DNA of 48,549 bases from Acanthaster planci (lineage: Eukaryota; Echinodermata; Asteroidea; Valvatida; Acanthasteridae). The stretch covers positions 273,298-321,846 of the forward strand of contig NW_019091449.1 in the NCBI RefSeq assembly GCF_001949145.1, written 5' to 3'. Below, one piece after another: positions 1 to 10,600 of this stretch (positions are counted from its first letter, which is position 1; each line of letters starts with the position of its first letter). The position numbers and the translations under genes are program-made. The notes under the pieces were generated by a model. That model was not told the DNA's origin and ran no database searches. It was given only the letters and a program-made list of their open reading frames with translations.

Positions 1-1446
1 CCTGGCTCATGGCCCTGCAGACCTCTTTTCAATAGGGGCCAGATTAGTGTGCAGCGGTGCTGTGTGGTTCATCGCTGCAGTGGTGGAGCGCTTTTGTCCC
101 CGGTGGTAATCCGCTCGCTCTCAATGCCCCAAACCGTGGTATACGGTTTCAAAACAAGGCTGGATTATTGCCACTTTTGAGAGTGAAAAATGTCGGTATT
201 GCCCAGCAGCCTGGTCTTTTGTTCAGAGTACGGTCTTTTGTTACGGGGCCCTGTTTCCTTTGTCTGAGTTTGGAGACCCCGGCCACGCATGTGAACCATA
301 CGTCTCCGATTCCGGAGTCCCCGGCAGGAAGTGGTTAACAGGAAGAATTACCGGTATTCAGCATTTGTGATCTTTATGAAAAGGCAGTGAGAAAACCCAC
401 TCATTCACTGAGCTTTAATTTTTTTTAATCCAGCTAGATTTGGATCATTTAAATTTCCCGAAGTTTGGAAGGAGGTTGCATAAACTTTCATTCTTACATT
501 CTTCCTTCTCACAACTATTAACACCTACCATTCTTTTGAAATTACACGTGTTTCTTTCTTCAAAGTCATGCACTTGTACATGCATTAATTGCATATTAAT
601 TTGGTAATTCTCATGGAACATACATGTACTAAATTACGGAGCAAGATGGAAAGTATGGCTATAATCGACTGTCACGAGCATGGCTATAATTCTGTGTATC
701 TTTAAAGGGTTGTTGCAATCAATTTGTGTTAATACAAACCTTCAAAATACACCTCTTTTTTCCAGTTTACCTTCTTTTCAACAGTTGTTTCACTATTTCA
801 AAAGGTATTTTACTGCCTTTTTTGTTTTCATGCATAATATTTCCATATTTATGAGCAAAACTATGATGTCATCCCAGGAAGAAAGCCTCAATGCCTCATT
901 TTTTTTGTGCACAACAATAAGCAAGCATCTATCCCTTTTTCATAATTTCAACAGGAAAACCTACATGTACAGGTATGCACTGAACCATATTTTCCCTGGA
1001 TGGCAACACAGCAACAGCCCCCTCAAGTGTCCAGAAAAGCATGGATTATTTGAAGTGTTTAAAAAAGTCCACTTTTCATTGCATTGAACCATATAGGAAT
1101 GTACAGTAGTTTTCATACGTAGAAGAAGAGTTCAAAGTTACAGGAAAATTGTGCCTCAAAAATATTCATTGCAGCTACATTTTAACAATGAGTAACATTT
1201 ATCAAATCCTATTACCCAGTGGTTGACTTGTACATTCATGAAACTGTATATTGAGTATACCGGTACATGTAGAGTTGGAAGGTTGAAGGGATGGTTTAAT
1301 GTCATATTGAAGCATTTTATGATTTCTCATCTTTTTGCGTGTTGATTTGATGCATCATTGACACTTTGTTCAATACGCAGCTGTACAGGTACGGTTATTC
1401 CGTTGGAAATTGTAATGTTGATTGCCTGATTGACCTTTGATCTTAG
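1..1446 (+). other. Intron (probable) upstream of the first visible DENND4 exon
   Basis: No exon could be supported here. An open frame at about 57-338 has no recognisable domain and no convincing splice sites. TACCGGTA lies at 349 and 1258 and TACATGTA at 962 and 1264; the two overlap at 1258-1271. Because the exon at 1447 begins in the middle of a codon, the preceding coding exon must lie further upstream. Confidence 0.6.
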
Positions 1447-1621
1447 GGAGCTGTCAGTCATTAAACCAGCCCGGTCAGGACTCGGAAGATGCTGGGATAC
1501 GTCGCCACGCTATCGAGGTGCACATCACTAGCTGCTACCAGTGCTTCAGCTGTCAGGCTCTGCTTTACGACGAAGCCGTCATGGCAGGCTGGTCGGCGGA
1601 TGAGTCCAACCTGAAGACAAG
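1447..1621 (+). CDS. DENND4: DENND4 exon 1 of window: cysteine knuckle and [16 protein letters not shown] motif
   Basis: The acceptor is ...ATCTTAG at 1446, and two bases complete a codon begun in the previous exon. About 57 codons follow, containing [20 protein letters not shown] and then [15 protein letters not shown]. The Cys-x-x-Cys-x-x-Cys cluster and the (V/M)AGW(S/T)AD(D/E)SNL block are hallmarks of DENND4 C-termini, where they sit just before a CPFC second cysteine pair. That pair is not in this exon; translation past the end gives RWGEE, which is intron. The donor is ACAAG/GTGGGG at 1622. Two bases (AG) are left over. One more A here would put the end in phase 0 and solve the microexon problem described for 2990-3013. 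Confidence 0.92.
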
Positions 1622-4600
1622 GTGGGGGGAAGAATTGAAACTATGGTACTTGGCCTAAACAGGGGGATTACTTGGGCTTGGCTATTGAGGGAAGAGGGTT
1701 ACCTGAGAAAGGAAGGGTGTAAATGATGGCTCTGTGATAAAGACATCGTGGCGGGCAGGTCCGGGGTCTAACCTAAAACTAACGTTGGGAAAAGCTTGAT
1801 CTTCTTGGACCACAGCAGGGGCATTATCCACATCGGCAGGGAAGGGATTAGCTCTAGAAAGGAGGATTTAACTAGCCTCTTGCCTGTTATTTTGCAAGTT
1901 TTGGCAACTTAAGGGCACAGCTTGCATACATGTACAGTTCTTTCTGTAATTTATCTTCAAGTACATGAGAAAAGATTAAGGTGATGTCTTTCGGTGTCTG
2001 GAGTGACATGAGACTCTTCGAGTTCTGAGACCTCAGATTTCAATCTGCCATATTAAAGGTCACTTGAGCTGGAGTGTATGTGTCAGATCTTTTTTGATGT
2101 ACATTTAACTATTTTGCCATTAAGATGTAGGCCTTGTTTGATAAGATTATTGGCCTGACAATCACGTACATGTAGGCTTGGGAAAAGTAGTTAAAATGTT
2201 AAGAAAAGTTTAATATCAGTCATTTCAATCCATATGTTTACACCACAACAGGGAAGAGAAAATCTTCTAGCCTTTTTTGATATTTCTTTTTTCTTTTTCT
2301 TTCGTGATAAATGCATCAATTATTAATAGTGGTCTGAGCCAAGGATTTATGACAAGCAATCTTGTTGGCTCCATTACCAAGAACTAGTGAAACAGAAGGC
2401 CTGTTTGTGTAGGTGGAAGGAAATCCTTGAAGATTGCTCCCTTTGGGGACAAATTTTTAGCAGCAGCTGGACACCTGATCATTGCATTGCCCTTGAGGAT
2501 TTGACTGGTGGCCATCAAAGACCAGAGACAAGTTGATTGCCTCTCTGTGATGTTTAAGCTGTGCTGAGCTTGATAGTTGGATGCGAAATTGGATTGGCTC
2601 GGGAGAGAAGATGGAGAAGAAATTGTGTATTGTTGTGCAATCGAGTGTAAAGGCAAGGACGTTTTCTTTGAACTCGGAAGCAGCACCAAGTGTACAGTGC
2701 ATATATCCAGTTTACATTAACCCTAAAAGTCCCAAATCCTCCAATTTCAATACTATTTTACATACACCCTTGGGGGTTGGGGTTCAAAGCTATTAAAATA
2801 CGATGTACCGTCTTTGGACCATATGACTTGTGCTGCAATATGGGTTGATGTAAGTAATTATTCAAAGAAAATTCTGACAAGTTGGGATTATTGATGTATT
2901 TTTGGAGCAGTCAACACTCCCGGATAATAATTTTAGTGTGTCTTGGATGAACCATTGAAAATGTCGTTCTTGGAAAATACCGATGTCAGTGTCCTTGCTG
3001 CACTTGGCAATTTGTAAGTTCCTAATTTGGAGTTGTGACTAGGTTTCTATTCAGGAACTGGGTACTTGGTGTTTTGTGCGAAAGTTTCAACGGCGTTCGT
3101 CTCTGTTTAATGTCGTGCTTAGGCTGCACATTAACCAGGTCTGGCATCCCTGACTCCCTTGTCCCAGGTGCTGTTTCTGCAGTGCTCAGCTGGTACCCTT
3201 CCTCAATATTGCCATGCGGGACTTCCGCAATGAGGCGGTCTGCACCATCACCACCAGCCCGTCCTCCGAGAGCGTGCAGAGTATACACTCGGCCCCACTC
3301 CTCAAGCGAAAGGACAGCGGCGCCCAAAGCGGGGAGGAGCTCGGGCAGGCCAAGAAGGAGGTGGAGTCCAACCCCAGCGTGGATAACCTCTCGCTGGAGG
3401 AAGAGGACGAAGAGGAGGAAGAAGAGGCAGAGCAAGGTCAATGAACTTTCCACTTTTCTTTCTATTTGATTTTATCCTTTTTAAGAATTTTGGCTGGAAT
3501 CCGCCAATCCGCCTTGGGCCGATGTTCAATGGCCACTTCCAAATATGTCGTCTAGAGTTAGGTTTAGGTCTTCGCTTCATTGGAAATAAACAGAGACGCG
3601 CTGACAATCGCAGACGTAGCTCTGGAAACTCGTTTTGGACGTGGTTTGTAATATCCTGTCCTCAATTCTGGTTTCCACAGCATTATTGTCCATAAACAGA
3701 GACAATACAAAGAAACTGGAATGTGCAATAAAAAGATGAGAAGTACATTCATGAACTGGCAAAATGCAGTTCCCACGAAAAGCCACTGTTGCTAGGAAAA
3801 TTGCACCCTCTCTCGGTCCCACTCGAGCGGACATCCTAACACAGTGCAGTGAACCAGACAAGCATGGTCTTGGTTAAGCCGTGACTAAATCAACTGGCTG
3901 TGGCTAGGAGTAACACAGGTCTCTACGGGAAGTGGCTGCCAAGCAATGGCTCCCAAGTTCCACAGATGCATGTGCCACTATCATCCTTAGCCATAACAGT
4001 TGGACGTAGCCTTAGCCATATGCAAAATTTTGACTTTAAAAAAAGCTGTGTATAAAGTAAGCCACCCTTGAGTGTGTTTTCATGACTTGGACTGTTAACA
4101 TGTTTCAGCTTTGGTCATTGGTTAAAAGTCTTGCCAACTTTGTTTATACTTGTGTAACGTCATTGTTCTGACTGAATGACAATCAAAAGTTGGAGTTGGT
4201 CTCTGAAAAAGTGAATTATACATTCCAAAATTTGTTGGATACATGTAATTCATAACAATACATAATCAAATTATTCTAACGTACTGGTAATTCTGGTTGG
4301 AGTCACCAAAGCATGCCTCAGAACTGAAGTACACCCTCTTTTAACAACATCGCAGAGAAATGCTGGTGGGAATTTTTTTTACCAGGGCGGGTGCACGCTA
4401 GGCACACAAGTGAATGACAGTACATTCAGACCGTGATGCTAGCAGAAATAAGTCACGCGTGCTTGGCGCTTCCTGTGCCTAAGATATGTACATGGACCTG
4501 GGTGTGGATATTGGGAGTTCCCACTGAAGGACTGTCATTTGCTACATGTTAAAACATGCCCTGTCATGTTCCCACTCGGAGCAGATATTGGCTGGATTGC

Positions 4601-7600
4601 ATTTTCTTGAGTGCTTAAAGAACACTTCGAACTGTTGGGTTTGTAGGTTAAAAATATATGCAATTGCAACAGGATTCCACAAAAGTTTGCGTCAGATGAG
4701 GGAAACTTAAGTCTGGTTTCTGATGTACCATTCAGCTCCGTATCCTAATGAAACAGACGTTATTAGTCGGTGAAAATACTGAGGGTTCTTGTTGATTTTA
4801 GTTGTGCAAGATTAATTGAAAAGGCACGCTCAGAAGAGGCTCTGGTGACGTCATACTCGATTGGTTAGGTTGGGTTACGTTGGTTTAATATCCTGCACTT
4901 TCAGAAAATTTCTGTGGGTAGTATTCATGATCTTTTCTACTAACGAACCTTCGTCTTTCTTTAAACAGATGAGAAAGATGGTAACCTCCCGTCTCGCACC
5001 AAGTCGGACAAGCCGGGGCCGGTCACCAAGCTGCCAGTGGCCCCTAGCCTGTCAGCTGGAGAGGTGACCCTGAGGGGTGAGCTGCAGTCAGCCAGGATGT
5101 CCCCGATGTCCACCCGGCGACGGTCATCCAGCGAGTGTATGACGGTAACGGACCTTGCTGCTAAAGGTCACACCAATGGGTAAGAGTTTTTTGACGTAGA
5201 TAGGAACTTGGACTTTGTGGGAGCTGTGTGTGTTTTACTCTATGATGTGTGAGGCTTGGGAGGCATTTGTGATTGAACTTGGAGCATGGCGTTTGCCCGC
5301 TAGTTGGCATATTAACCCTTACCCCCTAGGGTGTGTGGAAAATCGTATTAAAATTGGAGGACTGAGGACTGTTAGGGTTAAAGCAACTAGATTTCCACTT
5401 TGGCTTTCTGCACTTTGTTCATTATGGCTTGCAGTTACACGTGTGTTTATATAAAATAGCCGTAACAAGTCAGTGGCTTTCATACATACATGAGTACTTG
5501 ATTCATTCACAGCTGTAGCAAAATGGGTGTGAAGACTGCCCTCAACCTTTTGTGCACATAGCTAATGGGCCAGATTTGGCAAGTCTGTCCAACATAGTTT
5601 GTTCCAAGGAATCTTGCTTAGTCTGCCAATGCTGTGCAGTAATGCAGTTTTACACTGTCAATATACCAACAACATTGGGATGTCAGGACCCAGGTTAAGT
5701 GGGGATGTGAAGCTGGGTTGTACGTGTACCATCCTGAATTCCATCAAAAATGTTCAGCAAACCTCTGGTATTGAGCTTAAGAAGAAACAGAAATGGAACA
5801 ATCCCTTTCAGGAGAGAATGCTACCCTTTTCATGTACTCAATTACCCACTGTCTGTAAATCTGTTAATCTTTAAAAGTGGAATACATGCATATGTATTCT
5901 CTTGTCTGCTAAACATGTGTTTTAAGACCAGCTCAGGAGAATGGATGCGAACGATCATCAAACATTGGGTATTACCACTTACATGTTTTCCTATTCACAA
6001 ATATCGTTTTAGTCAGAGAGTCAAAAGAAGTCAATATGCTATAAATTTCCAAGAATTTTGTGGAAGAATTTTACTTTCATATTCCCGAACACCCCCGTTC
6101 ATTTTGTGGTATAATCCTTGTGCAATTCGTTCAGAGCAATCTCCTTACATGGACTTGGCGCGCGCGTGGCGAGTTCTGCGTGCCGCAGCGCACACAGACC
6201 CTTGACGGATAGGAATGGATTAAAGTGTCTCGCATCCAGGTGCCAGCGAAGCAGGCATTGTTGCATCGCAGCAGGCATCATCAAAGTTTAATATACGGTC
6301 ATGTTGCGTTCCTATTTATGAATATTGTGTATTGGACAGAGCAGTTAACTACCAATCGTTGTTTACAGTGATCCAAGGTGTCTATAAGCGAAGAAGAGAC
6401 AAAGCTACTTACCAAGTGACAATAAAAAACTTTGGCTGGGGGAAGGCACTGCATTCCCGTGGCTGTTTACGCTTGTTGAGCACTGAGTGTCTTTTTAACC
6501 CTAACTCCCTGGGGTGGATGTAAAATCATATTGAAATTGGAGGGTTGAGGACTGTTTGGGTTAAAGAGTGCAGAATTTATGCATTTGGGAAGATGGCGTG
6601 TTGAAATGTTGCTGTGAATATATAAAAAGCACACATTGTGCCAGGTGTGAAACCAGTGTTATCACTATGCCATTCTGATGATGTGTCAAAAATGTGATGT
6701 GGTAAAATTTTAATGTGATTTTGAGAAGCTTTCCTCGATCGGACCAAAACCGCACCGATGTTCTTGCCGTGGATGTTGATGCATGTGAACCAAAGTTGTA
6801 GCATCACAAAAAGAATTCCAAGGGAACCTCGATAGAATTTCCATCGCATCGGCAGTATTGGGTGAGGGATGACTTCAATCACCTTTACGCTTTAAGAGGG
6901 CCACCATAATGCCCGACTTGTAAGATTTCCCTCGTGTCAAAAAAAAAGAAGAAATTTTATCATGATTTAATAGAACAACAGCGTTCAGTGGATTAACACA
7001 GCAGTAAATTGAAACTTGAGGAGCTGTGTTCTTTTTCTTCTCCCAAAGGATGGTATTAATTGCACTCATGCATGGAGTGCCGCTCCAAGGCTGGACGGGC
7101 TTTCACCCTCTGACTGGCGTTATAATCAGTCCGTAATCAGCTAAATGCCTGTTGTGCCTGCTTACAGGAGGGGAGGGGGACAGTAACCTCGTCTTGGCAC
7201 GCGATCGAGTTGGTCCAATTCATTAATCTCTGATTCGCCAGTGCATCCAAGTAATGATCCTTTCGCCCGAGTCTGTGTGTCAGTCGCTCGGTGTCCATTT
7301 CATATTGTATTTGTATTGGTCGTTGTTCGTTCATTAATAATACATGTACATGGACCAGAGATGAAGTTGGTAGAACCTCTCTCTGAGAATGAAATATAAA
7401 ACAATGTTTATTTGATAGCGTAAACTATTTGTAATGGATGGACATCACCAAGAACCTGTTACTGTATCGACTATTATTATCAGATTAATGGGTTGATCTG
7501 ATGAAATCTGAGTAGGCTTTACCTCGGGCTAGTTTGTCAGGTAATCAAGCATGTGGTGCAGGAGTTTGGGAAATGAATAATTTAAGAAAGGGTTACAAAA

Positions 7601-10600
7601 TTTTGGAGTTGATGAAGAATGTTGGCATTCTTGACACAGTGTTTTGCTCCGAAAGTTTTATGTTCCATAAAAATGGCTCTCTCAGTCGAAGTGGGTTATT
7701 GCGTAGTAATGCTTCACCTCGTGCCCCCTCACTGAATTCATATCGCCTCCCCCCCCAGCAATCCCAGGAAAAAAGACGACACAAACAACCAGCTTCAAAT
7801 TGTTTCAGATGTCGAACATCGTGACCTAAATCCAAACATGGCGACCTAAATCCCAACATCTTGACCTAAATAAAACAGGCTATAAATCCACACAATTCCT
7901 TCCACCTCCAACCCTTCAACCAAACAGAGAAACAGAAAAAGAAAAAAAGGCCCCCAGAAATAGCAGTTGACTTTCCTTTTGTATTGACCAACCTCATGGG
8001 GATTACCCACACTCCATAGCGGCTGTTTACTCAGTTAGGCAGAGATGAATAGAGATACATGGGCTCGTCAATGCAAGTTAGCCTTTGACTGTCTTGTTTG
8101 CAGAGAAGAGATGTTTTCAAGTATGAAATATTTTATTACACCGTAGTTCATTTGTGTTGAGCCATTGGAGATCACCACTTTGAACGTGAAATTTTCGGGA
8201 TGCGGCTAGTTTAGTGCTATCAAGGAAAAATACATTGTATGTTCGTATTTGGCTCTTGCTGCCACGGGAAAAACAGGACATGTAGTTGCTGAAGGCTTAC
8301 CGTAGATGATTCTACGAGTCGCGACTTGCCTGTGCATTTTGGAGGCAAGAGAGCCAGGATTGAAACAGTTATCTGGATCCTTTGAAAGTATTCGAGGAAG
8401 AAGTAAAAAGCATTTAGGCTCTCTGTGTGGTTACTTGGAGAGGAAAATGCATGGGACAAAGTATCATTTCTGATCGGTATCACATTCCTATCAGCTGAGC
8501 TTGAGATATTCCATGCATTAAATGGTGCAGTGCAATAAACGGGCAGGTATTGACTTAGCTGAGAAATTCATGCAGTTTGCAAAGAGAAGCTTAGAATTAG
8601 TTGGCCAAGTTTCTTGACAGCTTAATTACGCACTTTGGGAACCATGAATAGGGTTGCTGTTTCTCCCAATTGTGATGCATCGAATTTGTAAAAGGTCTGT
8701 CGACTAAACTCCGGGGAAAAAGGTTTTTGAGGACATGCATGACAGGTCAGTGCAAGCAAATCAGTTGAAAACCTCTGGAATCAACGCTCATAGAGATGAG
8801 CTTTAGGATTAACTCACAGCAGGAGACTGATCAACCCACCTACATGTAAGAACTTGGCTGTAATACACCCGATCATTTGAAAACTTAGCATGTACATGTA
8901 CTCGCGGCACGAGTACATCTGACAAGTTTCAATCCCCCTTTGCACAGGGTGTTGTGGCGATGGTCATTTGTAGCTTGTGGCCCCACACATGTTGTTTGGC
9001 ATGCAGTGAGCCTGTCAGTTGGAAAAGTTGACCTTTTGGCTGATCTGTCTCTGAGAAATGGGCATTTTATGAGGACAGGTCTGTCTGAGTTCTTCATTTT
9101 TGGGAAATCCAAAAGCATGCCTGCCACTTGTCTAAATTTTTAGTTCCAAAGGCCTACAAATCAGATTGTCCCAATTTTCGGAATTTTCAGAAGAAATCCA
9201 AAAATCTGAAAAACGTCTTGTACACCATGCACCAACTGAAAAGTTTGTCTGTCCTTGATAAACATGGATATCAACAGAGCATGGTGGTTTTGGAGAATAG
9301 CAAAGTGCATCCATGCGCTCCATAAGATTGACAGTGAAATCATGGCGGCACAAGCACACAAGGACTGAGACTTGACACAAACACCCTACAGCTGTTTTCA
9401 GTTTAATACATCCACACACAGCTTCATCATACATGTCTAGCTGCCAATGCAAAGTCACTGAAAACACAGGTGTTGGGATCTACATGTACATGCTATCACT
9501 GTCTGGTTCCCAGACCCAAAGATCCCGACAATATTTATCGCATGTTGAATGGATGGGAATGACTTGGTGAAGTGAATGAATGCGAGATGAGTGTAGCAGC
9601 AGTGAGAAAGCGAAATGCAAACGCAGAGGACAAAATGACATGAAAAGGAAAATTAGAGCACTTGCAGTGTTGGAAAATTAGTAAACTGCATTTACTTACC
9701 GGTAAGTGATCAAAGCCATAGAAAGAATACGGAGCTTATTACGAATGTTTTCACACATTATGGGCCTATCCAGTTTTATTGGACGGAAAGTGTAGGGCCA
9801 AGGATACGGATGCACATGGAATTCAGTCGACTTGCCCTAGTCTGGGGCTACTGGAAGCTGTTTTCCCGTCTCGATGTTTTTATTACTGTGTACAACTTCA
9901 TGCAGTGAAGAGAAAAGTTAATGCAGTCGGGAAAAGGAACCGCTGGAACAAAAAAAACTGCATGTGGCAGTAGAGAATGTCAGAGCGAAAGAACCAAGTC
10001 AGAGGAATTACTAGTAGTTTGTGCAGGGACAGCGACTGATTCTGTTTTAGGTTTATTGCAGGAAGTGGTGTTCCAGAAGATCTTTGGAAGTGTCTTAAAA
10101 CTGCTAAAACCCAGGACTTTCCATTGGGTGCTGGCCCTTGTCTCCTAACAGGGTTATTTGCCCCTGGACATCTTTAGGGTGAACAGTACTGGAAGTTATC
10201 TATAAAACTGAAAAAAATCCCTTTGAATGAAGATCACCTAAAGTGGGCTTAACATGGGTTTAAGTTGATCAAGTAGGCAATAGATACGAAGGATAATGTC
10301 CGCGTGATGTCTGCCTTTGGATAGGATTTCAAACGGCACTGAAGCACCAAGGTCTGTGGGCTCCAGGATGAGCATGCAAATGTATGTATCATTTTGAGAC
10401 TAAAAGTGGCCCACTGCTAGCCATGATTTGTCACTGCTGTCTCAGTTTGCCACTGAGTCACATCAGGCTGTGAAATTCTGCTTTTGTTGGAAGTTAACGA
10501 GGTGTCAAGACCGCGGTGTGTGATTGCTTGTGATTTGGGTTCGGTTACCCTCTTAGTGTGGTGAGCTGGTCACAGCACCGTACCGGTAGCTAGAATGACA

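Larger units (their letters stand above)
1622..3189 (+). other. DENND4 intron(s), containing a candidate microexon and one short interspersed repeat
   Basis: Apart from the possible 24-nt exon at 2990-3013, I see no coding sequence. TACATGTA occurs at 1927 and 2167, and a reverse-orientation TTAACCCTAA element at 2717-2787. Two acceptors precede the next exon: TTTCTGCAG at 3182, with a good pyrimidine tract, and TGCTCAG at 3189. Confidence 0.7.

Noticed and set aside
57-338. Possible upstream DENND4 exon (93-codon frame)
   Set aside because: No DENND4-like motif and no convincing acceptor and donor in the phase needed by the exon at 1447.
2420-2460. GCTCCCTTTGGGGACAAATT as the missing CPFC exon (reads APFGDKF)
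   Set aside because: It has neither cysteine and no donor in the right place; the 2990 candidate fits better.
2937-3013. Longer version of the microexon starting at an upstream AG (2910 or 2936)
   Set aside because: The 2910 start meets an in-frame TGA and the 2936 start has the wrong phase.
3022-3607. Several overlapping open frames on both strands around 3.0-3.6 kb
   Set aside because: They overlap the DENND4 exon at 3190-3436, whose frame and splice sites explain the low stop density.
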